From assembly GCF_004027225.2 (NCBI RefSeq), contig NC_044277.2, forward strand, positions 92,702,283 through 92,766,282: a stretch of DNA of 64,000 nucleotides, written 5' to 3'. Position numbers and translations under genes: made by a program. Origin of the DNA: Strigops habroptila. Lineage: Eukaryota; Chordata; Aves; Psittaciformes; Psittacidae. The notes beneath the pieces are model-generated. The model was not told where the DNA came from. It worked only from the letters and a program-made list of their open reading frames with translations, and made no database searches. Positions 11,970 through 24,010 of the stretch are shown here, piece after piece; positions within the stretch are counted from its first letter, which is position 1, and each line of letters starts with the position of its first letter.

Positions 11970-12300
11970 ACAATGTGGATTAATTTTAACCCTCACAACA
12001 GCCTAATGGAAAGAGCGTGCTGCACTCCAAATGCCAAACACTTGCTGAAAGCGTTCCTTTGTTAGCGCCTCCCGGTTTAGTCACCACCAGCTTCTGAAAA
12101 GATTCCACGGAGTTAATGTTTCCATTTCTTTTAATTCGCTCGCAATGATGACACAGCCATAACACAGCTGTGTTCCAGCTCAAAGGAGCCGAGTGCGGAT
12201 GCTGCCCACTGTTCCTCGGCCCCTGCTCACTCCCTGGCTCACAAGTGGGGCTGATGTTGTTGGGAGGATACAGTGACATTTTCCTATCATCTGGGGTGGA
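11970..12300. promoter_or_regulatory. Candidate conserved non-coding element
   Basis: This segment keeps several CpG dinucleotides (AGAGCGTG, AAAGCGTTCC, TTAGCGCC, CTCGCAATG, GTGCGGATG) in an otherwise CpG-poor setting, with ATTCGCTCGCAATGATG in the middle. CpG retention in unmethylated or selected sequence is a usual trait of conserved elements. No open frame of interest and no repeat similarity are seen. The call is inference from composition. Confidence 0.22.
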
Positions 12301-12328
12301 AAAGTACTTTTAGAGGAAGCCTGTGGGC

Positions 12329-12374
12329 TTTTTTTTTTATTTCCTTCCTTATTTCCTTTTTTTTTTTTTATTTG
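12329..12374. repeat. Poly-T low-complexity tracts
   Basis: Two T runs of about 10 and 14 bases are separated by ATTTCCTTCCTTATTTCC. There is no element structure around them. Confidence 0.9.
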
Positions 12375-13824
12375 ACATTTTCTCTGTGAAAAGCTGACCT
12401 AATTTTCTGGGAATAATGTAAATGGTTACACACTCGAAGCATTGCACTGAAGAGTTTATAGATAAAGCTGAACTATTTTATGGTTCAATTATCCCAAAGT
12501 AGTGGTGATCCCTGTTGCATTAACACTTCACGAAGATAGTGCAGTGGGGGCGTGCTTGCTCTTTTCCATGTGAGTAAGGATTTGTCAGTAAAACCTGCAC
12601 TGCAGCTTTGTTACTTCAAAGCTAATTGTAAAAAACACATTAAAGATATTTTCCTCAATGATTGTGCCTGATAATATTTGTACCAATTCCCTGCCCCATT
12701 CTGGAGAAAGTTTTAAATTGCCTGTTCTGATGCACAAAAGATAAGGTGGAAAAGAGGCATTCAGGGATGGGAAGAGGAAGAGAAAAGGGGGTGAAAGAGT
12801 AACACGAGGGTTGGCAGTGGCACAAATGCTGTAGCAGCAGCTGGTGCCACTATGCTGCCTAGGCTGATCCTGAGGAGATGTTAGGACGTGGATGTCCAGC
12901 TCATCTTGACATGAGCAGCACTCACTAAGCAGTCCATTCCTGCAGGAGGATGTGGGACAGGACAAGCCATGCTGGCAGAGCCCTTCTCCCTGTTGCATGG
13001 GCTGTGGAGGAGGCCATAGGAGACTGCTGTCAGTACATGCCAGTACAGCCTGCTAGATTAGGTTGTGGTAATCTTCATTTCAGACTAAAATACAATGCAC
13101 CATGTTCACCCCACCAAAGGGCCAAGGTAATGTTTTTAGCTACAGATGTAATGTGGTGTGCACTAGACTGAAAATGTGACACTGGAGGGATCACATTTTC
13201 TGGCCTACTCTACTTATTTAGGAGTTTTCTCTTTGGCAAACTGGGATGTAGAAATCACTGAGATGCTGCTTGGATACACTTTTATACTAACCCAAGTAGG
13301 AGTGCAACTCCATGATAGATTTGCAGTTTCAACACTGAATTTTCTGACATTTCTGGGGTTTTTATTCCAAAAGAGCAGGTTTTTTTACGTTTCTTACTTC
13401 ACATATTCTGTAAGTCAATGCCTTCGGCAAGTTGGACCATGAAAGTGGTTTGTGTAGGAATAGATGTACCACCGTCATCTCCCCTTCTAGTATCTGAACC
13501 AGCTGTCTTAAACGTGGCTTGGGTATGGCTCCCAGTTCTCCAGCCATACCTGACTGCTATACAGATACAGCTCATATTCTTGAAGGAATTTGTTGTTCAT
13601 CTGTTGCTGGTGTGAGATTTCATTTCTATGAGAATCTAATTAGGTTCAGTGATTAGGAGTGCTAATGGGCGTAACAATCCCACAGAAATTTACCTTTCAG
13701 AAAAAGAAGGGCAGCAAAAATATCCAGCAGAAGAAGAAAAAGACGGAGGTGGTAGGGTGGGGAAAACAAACTCCACACAAAAAAACCCCAAACCCCAAAC
13801 CCAACCATTATAATTTTATGCAGG

Positions 13825-13848
13825 ATAAAATAAATAAATAAATAAATA
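13825..13848. repeat. (TAAA)n microsatellite
   Basis: Five to six TAAA/AAAT units follow an A-rich region containing CCCC-interrupted A runs (13779-13806). The microsatellite lies immediately upstream of the MIR relic and may interrupt its 5' part. Confidence 0.85.
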
Positions 13849-13865
13849 GCCACTATGCAAATGTC

Positions 13866-13966
13866 TCTACCTATCTATCAGAGATTGTTGTAAAGACAAA
13901 TTAGTTAATTGCTGCAAAGTGCTTTGAAAATGAAAAGGGATATATAAGAGGTGATTATTATTATTC
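13866..13966 (+). mobile_element. MIR-type SINE, 3' half
   Basis: The sequence follows the MIR layout: TACCTATCTATCAGAG (for TACCTACCTCATAGGG), then TTGTTGTAAAGA, TTAGTTAATTG, GCAAAGTGCTTTGAAAATG (for the GTAAAGCGCTTTGA word), GGGATATATAAGAGG (for GGCGCTATATAAG) and a TTATTATTATT end. Order, spacing and the terminal ATT repeat all fit. MIRs are tRNA-derived SINEs mobilised by L2-clade LINEs and were active in early amniotes, so this copy is ancient and non-functional. The tRNA-like head is missing, replaced by the A-rich and TAAA stretch. Confidence 0.78.
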
Positions 13967-16869
13967 ACAACAATCTGGTAGGTGAAGGCATCTGTCTATT
14001 TTGCTTTATATATCCCTAGAGCTTTCCCAAAGCAACATTAGAAGAAAAGAAAAGACATAAAATAGGAGAAGAAGAATCCCAAAAGGGAGAGAAAAGGCTT
14101 GTGACATTTGTGAATAATAAAAATAATAAGCTACAGATCAGATAAAAAAAATACCATTAGGAGTATAGAGTAAGGAAGCTACACTGAGGTGTATTTGAAC
14201 TGATCTTAATGGATATGAGATCATTAACAGTGTGCTGATACTGCTGAACTGACATGGAAAATATTAATTTAAATAGGAATATCTTACAATAAGTCTACAG
14301 CTGCATTACGATGCAAACAAGTTAAGCTTGTGTGCCTATGCTTTGTCCCTTTTGGTGCTAACCAGAATGTCTGATTTGATCCAAACTTCCAAAAATTGTA
14401 AAGGGTAAAGTTTTTATCCCATTACAGGATCTGATACAATTCTGCAATCTAAAATGCTTAAGGATAATGTAATGAGATCTGTAATTTAAGCTATGACTAA
14501 ATCACACTTTTGTCTCCAGAAGTTGTAGAATAGCATCCAAGCCTCTGAATACTTACATTATGTGTTATCTCCACTCACACTGACAGTCCCACCAGACCCC
14601 GGGGAGCTAGTCATGTGCTTCTGCTAAGTGCATGCAAAAGCGCTAGCAAGATCACTACACTAATTTTCAGCCTCAGAAAGTAAAATAATGCCTATACTGA
14701 AGCAAGACTCCTGATAAGTCTGTGGAATACAGCATTTCATAGCTGAAGAAGAATTAACTCATTTTTCTCTTTTTTTTTCCCCTTCTCAATTATCACTTGC
14801 CCTAGCTATGAATCACTTCAGAGCTCATTCCTTAAAGGTACCCAAAATTCCCTCAGGTGTTTTGACATAATTCTATTACATCTTATTTCTGTTTAATATT
14901 AAATCCTTTCCTGCATGTTTAAATAAACCTATAAACCTTTTTAGGGAACACAGCTTAATGGGGAACTAAGAGCATGCACACCGAATGTCACTATCTTACA
15001 TACGTTTTATTATTAATGGTAATTCATGCAGAACCAGCCACTTCACGAAGAGAGACTAAGCTCTTACATAAAGCTAGGTGCTTCTCTCTGACCTTAATTT
15101 GTTTCTGTGCTTGAACACTGGATTCCCTTTCAAAAAATAATTATTTCCATAAAGATTAAAAACCAATAATGCAGTCTCTTTCTAAGTGACAAAAAAAATG
15201 CAGGGTTTTGAGGAAGAATGCTGGGAATACTTTCTTGGTGGCTATTCCAATAAACTAGAGGGTAAGAGGTCTTCTCCTGGGTCGGGATGTGGGTGTCCTG
15301 AGAGAAGGGAGGTGGACAATGGAGCCTGTTATTTCCACGTGTTTCATGGCATTTTCTCCCTTGTGTGTAATACGTGTTTTCTTACAGCTTCTGCTACTAG
15401 TTCACTTGGAAAGACTAGACAACACCTCAGGCTTTTTTATGGTATGGCAGTCTTGATTTAAGTCTCTGGTGACATAAATTCCAGCATTTCATCTTGATGG
15501 CTGGTTCATTTCCCTATGTGAAATATCTGAATACTTTAGTCCAGCACCCAGGGAAAACACATCCTTCTTACAGCTGACTTTTCTAAGTGAGCCCAGTATT
15601 TACCATATCTGAGACTAGATGTGCCCAGAAACTGAAAAGAGCCTGATCAAAACCTCATCAAATCCCATGGGAAAGCCCTAGGAAGAAGGACAGGACGGCT
15701 GTGGTGGTCATCCAGGATGAGGAGTGGGGAGCTTCTGCTGAAGTATTTACGTGTTTAATATTGCCATAAGAGATGGATACCAACAGTTCTTAAAGTATTT
15801 CTTCTCCCCTACTTCTATTGTAAAGTGAAAGCAGGTTTTTTCCCAGTTAACCAGTTAGTGGTCTGAGCCCAGAGACTGTAGGGGACTTGGGCAAGTCAGT
15901 GGCAAAGGAGTGATACACAAATAGTACACTTGCATGGAGACTAATTTTACACCATTTTCTTCTACTTTTGGAGAAGAAAATATGTGCATTGTGAGAAAAA
16001 CTTTAGAGGGAAGAACATAAACTAACAAGCAAGGTAGAAAACAACACGAAACACAAAACAAAGATTCTTGGACTAAAACAACCCTTCCATAAAAAAAGAA
16101 AAATAAATGAAAAATAAAAGCCAGAACAGTGCATGATGGTATTACATAGCTGTTGGCATAAAAAGGAAAGCTGCCATAAAAATCTGAAGCTGCTTGTCGA
16201 GATGCTGGAATATTATTCTAATAAGACATTGACCATGATCCTTTTCAGAATCCAAAGACATCCATCAAAGCCAGAGACTGAAAGGGATGGCTTGGAGTTT
16301 CTATTACTAGGCACTGTTTTGGAGAAAATGTGTTATTTTTTTTCTCTTCCAGTGATGAAAAGCTGGAATTTGGACAAAAAAGAGTCTGACACTTTCTGAC
16401 TACTGGAAGTGCTTGTAGATTGCTTTGTATTTGCTATCCCATTTTTGGCTGTGGCATAGTCATAGATACCTGCTTTTAGGATATAGTGGGTATTTCTTGT
16501 CTGGCTAGCAATTAATGTGCAGTACAAGAGAATAGTAATGAATTGACACTGTACACTGACTTCTATCTCTAGAAAACTTTGCTCTCCCAAGTCCAAACTA
16601 TGCGCTTTGGGTGATAAGTAGTTCTTTTTGTGTGAAATAAAAAGAAAACTGGAGGTCTGAGCCAAAACAGATGAACTAAGGACAGTGAGAATTCTTACTG
16701 AGACACAGCACAAACAGAGCAATCAAAAGAAGTCTTCTGTGGCAAGCAAATTTTCATCTAAAATACTTTGGAAACTGGGATAAGCATGACTGATTTCCCT
16801 GCCAATGGCAGAAATGGCTTTCAATTGAGCTGGTTTGCTGAGCCCCATAGCCCAGGTCCTCATTCATCA
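13967..16869. other. AT-rich non-coding sequence, no gene recognised
   Basis: This stretch is strongly AT-rich with short A and T runs (for example T-rich at 14763-14783) and few open frames. Nothing resembling an exon, RNA gene or repeat was recognised, apart from a doubtful 25-base MIR-like match near 15885-15912 that I do not call. Confidence 0.65.
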
Positions 16870-17063
16870 CCTGGGCTCTCTGGCTGTGAAGTTTAGGCAA
16901 CGTACTGCTTTGTGCCTCTGTTTTTTCACCTGCAAAACTTGCACGTTACCTGTCTGTCTCCCAATGACATTAGAAGGCTAATTTAATCACAGCAATATAG
17001 GTCTTCTGAGATAGTTGGAGAAAAGGTGCTATAGCAGCCATCATGCTCTTTGTTATCATTAGA
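16870..17063 (+). mobile_element. MIR-type SINE, nearly full body and tail
   Basis: The order of words matches MIR from its middle to its end: TGGCTGTGAAGTTTAGGCAA (for the CTGTGTGACCTTGGGCAA region), GTGCCTCTGTTTTTTCACC (for GTGCCTCAGTTTCCTCATC), TGCAAAACTTG, GTTACCTGTCTG, GGCTAATTTAAT, GGTCTTCTGAGATAGTTGG (for CGCTTTGAGATCCTTGG), GAAAAGGTGCTATAG and a TTTGTTATCATT end. The agreement over about 190 bases with correct spacing makes this one of the best preserved MIR relics here. The first part, with the tRNA-related promoter, is not recognisable. It has no coding capacity. Confidence 0.83.
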
Positions 17064-19464
17064 GATGTCATTTGAGTGCCAGCTGAGTATTGCAGGAGTT
17101 GGATCCAGGCATCAGCTGTAGCTATCCGTTGTAATGACCCAAATGATGAGAGTGGCTGAATGGGGAACAATTGTGGTGACCTGCAAAGCTCCATTAAAAA
17201 TGCAAGCTCTTGTGCAGCTAGAATTTAATTCACTGCCTGGAGAACCCAGAATCTTCTGACATCTTATTATGAAGAGGAAATTAACAAGTTCTTTTCCTTC
17301 AGAAGCACTTTTGCTAAAATAAGCCAAGAGAACAGAGACTGATAATGTCTCTTGGAGGGTTTCACTGGGGGCGCAGAAGGCAGCAAGGGTGACAAGGAAG
17401 CTTCTCACCACCCAGGAAGGATGTTGTGACTTTTTCGTCTACTTCGGTCTCTTCACCCTTCTACTCCTCTTGCTAGTGGGACATCAGCATGCAGCCAACC
17501 CCATGTCTCCGGCACACAATCTTTAGGGTCACCTCATGAAAGTGGGTGGCCCTGTTATCCACTCCCTGTAGCCCACTTATCCCACCCACTGCTTCCTACT
17601 CCACATTTTCCAGAATATGTCCCAGGAGGCATCAGGAGCAGGCAAAGAGAGGTTGAAGTTTGTTTCAGGAAATGAGACAGCAAGGAGACCCATGCCTGCG
17701 ACAGTGCCAGCTTGGAGGCACCTCCCCACTCCCCACCAGTGTATTCCATGGGATCGAACTGACAGAGCTGTGTGAATAAATATTTATACTAAACATAGTC
17801 AGGAATGAGAATTCATGGCCTAAAATTGCACAAATATTTGGGAATCTAGACACTATAACTCAAGTGGCACTTAATCTTCAAGTGCAACCAAAAATATATA
17901 ACTCCTCAGTTTACTAGCAGTGTCAGCTCCCCAAATGTGGAGCTGAATAATTTAGAGTGGAGGAGAAACGAGAGGGGCTGAGCATGGAGTTTGCTGGGGA
18001 TGAGAAGAGCTCCTCTCCAGCTTCAGCGGTGACTTTCCTGGCCACGCAGTCAAGGGAGGCTCCAGGTCACCTTCAGGACAATGCCATAAATGCAGATTAA
18101 AACCAGAACCACATATGCAAAGCCAAGGACCCCACAGCCTCCTGCCTGCAGGCGCAGGGAGAGGAATGGGGGGCACACAGGGGCACGCAGTGCTGGAGCC
18201 TTCCCGTGGCAGGGGAAGCTGCCCAACACCTGCCACCAGCGAGGCTCAAATCTGAGAACTACAGCTGTAGCATAAAGGCGGATTATCACCCATCCAAACC
18301 AAATTCAATTATCATATCTATGCTGCTTCTCTATTTCTGTAACTGGAAGGCTATTATTAGGCTCCCTCCCTCCCTCCCTCTCGCTCCCTGTTTTTAATAC
18401 ATCTCCAAGTAATGCTGCTGTAAAACATTCAAAAAAGTAAACATTAGCTTTAGGCCATTTGATTATCAGTTTCCCAGAACACTTCGTTCTGCCCTGCTTT
18501 ACTCCATATTCCTTTAATACCCAAAAAAATAAAAAAGCCCAACCCATAAAAAAAAGAGATGGACTGAGATGGGTTTAATCCATATCATAGCGATTCCCCT
18601 CTCAGCCTCCAGAGCTGGCCCTGGCTTGCTCTCATGATGGCAAAAAAAACCAGTTTACACTTGGATGGAAAAAAAGCAAGAAAATAGGTTTTCCCTGGAG
18701 AACAAAGATACTATATTCCCCCCTGTCTTAATTGCTGAAATATTTCTTAGGTGGTTTCCCATCTGCACCCTGGTCAATGACTAGACCATTTTCCTTGCTA
18801 GAAGTAGGTGATCAAGTGGTGAAAGTACCTTTGAATGGGCAAAGGCAATGCAGCCCATGAGATGGGGGAACCAGTTCTTGGCGGCCAAATGCACTGGGAA
18901 TCAACATCCCAGAAACATTTTCAGCACCAGGGTCCTTTCTGATGCAGCATGTTTACTCCACAAAGTGCATTGTTTTTCCCTTGAGGTCTCAAGGTGGGGC
19001 TGAGGAGCCCTGTCATCTCCTGCAGAGCTCTGAGCCCTCTGAGCCAAGGGCTGACACTTTGCTGTGATGAAAAGCTCATATATATATTTTTGTGGGACGG
19101 TGCTGTGCTTTTTTCATGTCTTAAACAAACACTCTGAAAAACTCCTGAGTGGGTATTGCCCCTCAAAGGCATGGTGAAATAAAGTCTGTATTTTTCCTGT
19201 GTACGCCTCAGCTGTAGGAATGCAGGAAAGAAACTGTTAGTAAGATCTGAGTTAATCCTTTGGGACAAGCAATATGTCTTGTGACGGCTTTTAGCATGCC
19301 CATTTGTGAATAAACCACACAAAGGTCAAAATCTTTGCTCAGTTCTTGCAGAGCTACCATAATATGGTGTTATCATAATATTATACTCTAGCTTTTTGTT
19401 TTACTGGGGTGGTTTTAGCATCACAACTTTAATTTCAAAAGCTGCTGGTTGACTTAAACTCCTT
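17064..19464. other. Unique non-coding sequence, no gene recognised
   Basis: No gene is recognised. The region 17.9-18.3 kb is more GC-rich and gives overlapping chance frames on both strands. A (CTCC)n run lies at 18362-18382. Confidence 0.6.
18362..18382. repeat. (CTCC)n microsatellite
   Basis: Five tandem CTCC-type units followed by CGCTCCCTG. The tract is short and pure pyrimidine on the plus strand. Confidence 0.85.
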
Positions 19465-19612
19465 TATCTCTATCTTTCAAATCAGAGAGTTTCATAGCTA
19501 ATAAAGCATTTGGAGCAAAATACAGAGATCAAAGAGGTAGGGTCTCACTTTCACAGTCTTAAGAATTAGCCAGGAGCAAAGAGTGGGGCTCTGGCCTCTG
19601 TGCTACAATTCA
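19465..19612 (-). mobile_element. Doubtful MIR-type SINE relic
   Basis: Read on the plus strand, TATCTCTATCTTTCAAATCA, then GAGAGTTTCATAG, AAGAGGTAGGGTCTCAC, CACAGTC, AGAATTAGCCAGGAGCAAAG and GGGGCTCTGG loosely follow the antisense MIR order (TATCCCCATTTTACAGATGA, GGAAACTGAG, GAGAGGTTAAG, the CACACAG word, and the AGTGGCAGAGCC region). Spacing requires an insertion of about 25 bases. The similarity is weak enough that I would not insist on it. Confidence 0.35.
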
Positions 19613-21095
19613 ATCCCCTGCTAGCATTGCCCGTTCAAGACATGGCCCAGGGCCACACTGTCTCGAACAGGACCGTAAACCAGGTGTGCTGAGGTATTAT
19701 TCTACTTACAGAAACATCCTTCCTCTACTTCTTACATGTGTGTGATTAAGAGAATTGGGTTCACTGACTTTGCCCTGATGAACCGGCCCACGACCCCGCA
19801 TGCACAGCTTGCTGCCTCTTGCAGTGGCTGGTACCAAATACTTCACATAAAAGCAAGTGTGTGCTTTCTGTTAACATCCTACCCCACAAACACTGAAACA
19901 CTCAAATGTGCAGATCTAAGCTAACTGCTGTGGCTGTGCATGGAAACTGGGAAGCTGAAGATGTAGTTCTTCCCTGCTTTGTTCTGCTCAGCTGCAAATA
20001 TTGTACAAATATTGTAGCCAGCCTTTTTTTAAATGAATTTTAAAAGCTTTTGGATAAGGTTCTTATTTACATCATTCTGATTGTGTAAAGGGACAGAATA
20101 GAGCCAAGTTTTTTTAATTAACAACTGATGTAGCAGAGAATTCGGCATTATATGCAGAAGTACTTTCTCTCTGTTTTGTTTTGGCCATGTGCAACCATAA
20201 CACCACGCAATATTAATGACAGTTGCATGACCACAGCACCATGCAACAGAGCAAAACCTCGTGGGATGCTAAATGGCTTCTACGGTAGGTGCTTGCCACA
20301 CTGCTCATGTCTGTAAGTTAGGATAAGGCATGGGGTTTAGCCGCACATTATTCATTAAATGCTATGAGAGTTTCTTCTTTTCCTTTGTTTCACTAGCAGT
20401 GATCAAAAATTTATCAGTGATGTTGTGCAAAGGTAAGCCTACAGGCACCTCTTTGGAGAGCCACCTTTGAAACTGCGGCACAGAGAGGGTATGGGGAGGG
20501 TCTGAAGAGGGGGACCAGGATGGGGACCAGCAGTGGAAAGGACCCGAGGGAGACACAGAAACAGTCTCTCGGTGGGGAAAGAGAGACAAAGTGGCAGGCT
20601 TTGGAGGAGGAATGAAATAACTGAGAAATGAGCACTGTGAGCCGACCCGCTCCAGGGGCTGTGATCCGGGGTGGGCATATTGCAGGGGCTGAGGCACTGT
20701 GGCATTGGCCACCTTGGACTTAATCGAGGTGGGCTGGTGTGCTGCGGGTGAGGAAAAGCCAGCCCCCCAGATGTTGCATCTAGGGTGAATTCATGCTATT
20801 TTCCTTAAATCTCAGAGCTATTTCAATTTCATGCAACAGGAGAGCAACTGGAGAAGCCTAACAGCTGGCACAGTTTTTCACTTCAGCTGTTTAATGTGGT
20901 GACTGTGACTCGGTTTGCACCGGCGAAAATTAGGGTGAGGCCAGAATCAAACCATCCTTGTAAGCAACAGCTTCAGGTCACCCGTGAGCATCCCTGCTGT
21001 GGTGAGGGCTCAGCCCTGCTCAAGCTGCTACTCCTCTGCCTGGCAAACATACATACTCCTCATCACGCTGAAGCATGCTGGTTACCTGCTAATGC

Positions 21096-21180
21096 AGAAG
21101 GAAAAAATAAAAGGGAAAAAGGGGTGGAAAAAGGGGAAAAAGGAGAAAAAAATTAAAAAAGGAAAAAAAAAAAGCAAAGG
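21096..21180. repeat. Purine-rich (A/G) low-complexity tract
   Basis: The plus strand is nearly all A and G for about 85 bases, with few pyrimidines. It encodes a spurious lysine/glycine-rich frame. Homopurine tracts of this type can form triplexes, but no mirror symmetry is obvious. Confidence 0.85.
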
Positions 21181-23560
21181 AGCTCAGCACTGTTGTTTTG
21201 CTGTGGTGTTTATTGTCGTCCAGTTTCCTCACTGAAAGCAACAAGAGATCACAAAATTGATAATTATTGGCAGTAATTTCTCAGCAGTATTTCCCTCAGA
21301 ATGCAAACGTCTCTTTTCTTGTAGGCAGATGGACAGAGCCTGCAGGATCACATTTACTGGAGAGAAACCAGCTTTGAAAAGTTTCGACAGCCGGCATGGT
21401 ATCTGGTCCATCTCTGTCGAAATGAGTTCATTATCATTCATTTTTTGCCAACTGCCAATCAGTTCTTAAATCAGTCTTTAAATTAGGATGTTGAAAAAAA
21501 AAAAAGTCAAAAAAGTCTCTGTAGATACATTTTCAACATTTACAGGAATATTTTAGAAGTATTGTTCCAACAGCTGATGCTATATAATTACTGTATAAAA
21601 GAAAACAAAGAGACAACATACCTTCTGAAAAGTGGATTGATTGTTTTTTTCATTATATAGGTGCAGAAAGAAAGCAGCAAAATATCCCAAATTCCTTCAC
21701 CTACTCATTTACTAATGAAATGTATTTCAGAAAAGATGAAAATTTATTATTCAGAGAAATATTCCTGAATGCCCATCCTTTTTATGCATTTATTTTCTTT
21801 TTCAAAGGGCTACATGATTTTCTGCAGAGATTCTGATTTTGCACTCAGAACTTTATTATATTCCTAGTGCTAGTCCTATTAAAAAAGTGTTTGTCAATAT
21901 TTAGTGAAGAGACCCACATTCACACTGTCATACTGTTCTTCCAGATTAAGGCATTTGCATATTTTCCTCAAAATAAACCCATTGTCACAGAGGATTAATA
22001 TGAAATAAAAAAGGGAGGAAAATGCAGATTTTAGCATGCAAGCCCATGTCTTTCACCTATTGTATAATAGGTCTGTGTTTGCTGATTAGTGAATATGCTG
22101 TTGTTGGAACACAAAGTTTTGTCACTTTTTTCCCTTTTGATGGTAGCAAATACCCCCCAAAAAAACATAGGAATGCCACTTCTCACAGTCCGTGAAAACA
22201 ATAATGCAGGAAAATCACAGCCCATTAGCTTTCTGTATCCTGAAACCTCAGAAAGAAAGATGCCAGATATGCAAAGCTATTCTGAAGCTGTACAACCTGA
22301 CAATTTGCCTGAGAGAAAGGAGGAAGAAGTGAACAAAATAAAGAAAAAAGCTGAAAATACTTCTAACTGAATGTCTTACAGGCAGACTTGAAGTCTAGCA
22401 AAAGCAGCACCTCTATGGATATATGGTCTTTGACTGTATTATTCCATGCAGACATTAATGCAGACTTTTAATACACACTTAAGGTGTGGTACTTGTTCTT
22501 TCTTTGTTTTTTTTTTTTAAAGAATGATGCAAAAGCAAGGTCTATCCCTGTATGGTGTACATAAACACAGGCATCATAAACAGTTCTTGGTAGAGATTTG
22601 CCACTGCCCAGCATCATGGTGCCTCATGCTGGACACGGCCCTATTAGCTTTGGCAGATTTGTGTGTGCAATTTGTGCTACAACTGGGATCTTAAGGCAGG
22701 AGCAGAAAGGGGAGGAGACTTTCCTCCCTTAAGGGGTGCAAACCATTGGGGTTTGCACACCATGTGAAGCCTCTTTAAATCAGGTCTTTCCTGGGGATTT
22801 TGGGCTGATCCATGTCCCTTCCTAGCACATCCATGAGTGCCCAGGCTCCAGCTTGTGTTTGCCAACTGCTGCAGGCCTCTGTGTGGTACTTCTTACGGAC
22901 ACGGAGATCATGTCAAACCAACCACAGTTTTCTGGTCATGCCTGAATTCATCTTCTGAGTTCATGCGTGGGATCAGTAACATCCCTAATTTGGGTGGTGT
23001 ATGTGTGCACCTATACATAGAGGCATCAGCATTTCATTGATGAGAACCTAGCTTTTCCAGCTTGCCTAGCCTGGCTTTCTGACCGCTACAGGACACAAGG
23101 TGCAGCACATCTTTAAGTTAAATAACATGAACCATGTGCCAACATAGGAAAAAGCTGTGAAAACACTTCAAGAGAAACTGTATAAGGAACCTGTCTGACT
23201 GAGGAGGCTGTGATACATGGCTGAAATGACTACCTGGGCTACTTTAGATGCTACAATTATTGCTAGTAGCTGAAAATTTTAATCCCCAAATAAATGAGGT
23301 TAAAATGGCCTTTTCCCAAGAGAGAAACTTCATGTATTTTGCTTTTTGTTGTCTTCCTTCTCCCGCTGCCTTGAAGTTATTATTTTCACAGGGTGCTCCC
23401 TTCTCCCATGGTCTCTGTGATATCTTCTTTCTTCTTTTTCTGCACCTCTCTGTTTTATTCTTCTTTTGGTCTCAAGAAAAATAAATGGAGGTAAACAGCT
23501 GAAAAGGAGAGAAAAGTATAAAAATGCTTATTTTTTTCCAGACAGATTGATACAGTTTGG

Positions 23561-23664
23561 AAGAAAAAAAACAAACAAAAAAAAAAAACCCAAACCCCAA
23601 AGAAAAACAGAAAACAAACACATTTTCTTTTAAAATGCTTAAAAGAAAAGAAAAACAAAACCCT
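23561..23664. repeat. A-rich tract with C interruptions and an 11-bp hairpin
   Basis: Runs of A are broken by single C or CCC/CCCC groups. TTTTCTTTTAA at 23623-23633 pairs perfectly with TTAAAAGAAAA at 23639-23649 across a five-base AATGC spacer. The dyad is AU-rich, so its stability is modest. Confidence 0.8.
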
Positions 23665-23689
23665 GCTTTTCAGTCAGCTCTAACATTTG

Positions 23690-24010
23690 TACTGATTAAC
23701 AAGAACATTTACAAATGTGTTCCAAAGGCGTAATGCAGGTTAACATTGCAGTGTTTCCGAAGTTGCAACGAGAGTCACAGTTTCTTTCCCACGAACATTT
23801 TGCAACAAGGCAAAATGGTTTCCCCCCCTCTGTGTTTTTTTTCTTCAAGTGTCATTATTCTCCTTTGTTTTAATCCAGCACTACCTGCACTCACCCTATG
23901 GCTGCCTCTGTGCCATCTATAGCGTCATCTTTATTTCCTCGTTTGTGTTAATAAGGAACGTTTAGGAGCGGCTCTGACTCCGACACTGCATTAATGAAGC
24001 ACTAACATTT
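23690..24010. promoter_or_regulatory. Candidate conserved non-coding element
   Basis: The block retains CpG in words such as AAAGGCGTAATG, TTTCCGAAGTTGCAACGAG, CACGAACATTTTGCAAC, ATAGCGTCATC, GGAACGTTTAGGAGCGG and ACTCCGACAC while being AT-rich overall. Combined with factor-site-like words (TTAATAAGG, CATTAATGAAG) this resembles a constrained element. Nothing shows conservation directly, and a Y-rich stretch in the middle (23821-23880) suggests two separate pieces. Confidence 0.22.

Larger units (their letters stand above)
8976..13865. other. Unique non-coding sequence, no gene recognised
   Basis: No gene or RNA is recognised. Contents worth noting are an RFX X-box-like site (10766-10779), a CpG-retaining block (about 11970-12300) that looks like a conserved element, T-rich runs (12329-12374), and an A-rich stretch ending in (TAAA)n at 13825-13848. 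Frames of up to 147 codons occur on the minus strand around 10.2-10.7 kb, but they are interleaved with equal frames on the other strand and show no motif. Confidence 0.6.

Noticed and set aside
13779-13806. Interstitial telomere-like sequence (AAACCCCAAACCC)
   Set aside because: Vertebrate telomeres are CCCTAA repeats; the period and bases do not match.
15885-15912. MIR-like words CTTGGGCAAG and AGTCAGTGGCAAAGG
   Set aside because: The words are in opposite MIR orientations and adjacent, which does not fit one element.
17362-17379. CTCF-like core CACTGGGGGCGC
   Set aside because: The upstream CCA/AG positions of the consensus are wrong; a similar weak match at 12544-12556 also fails.
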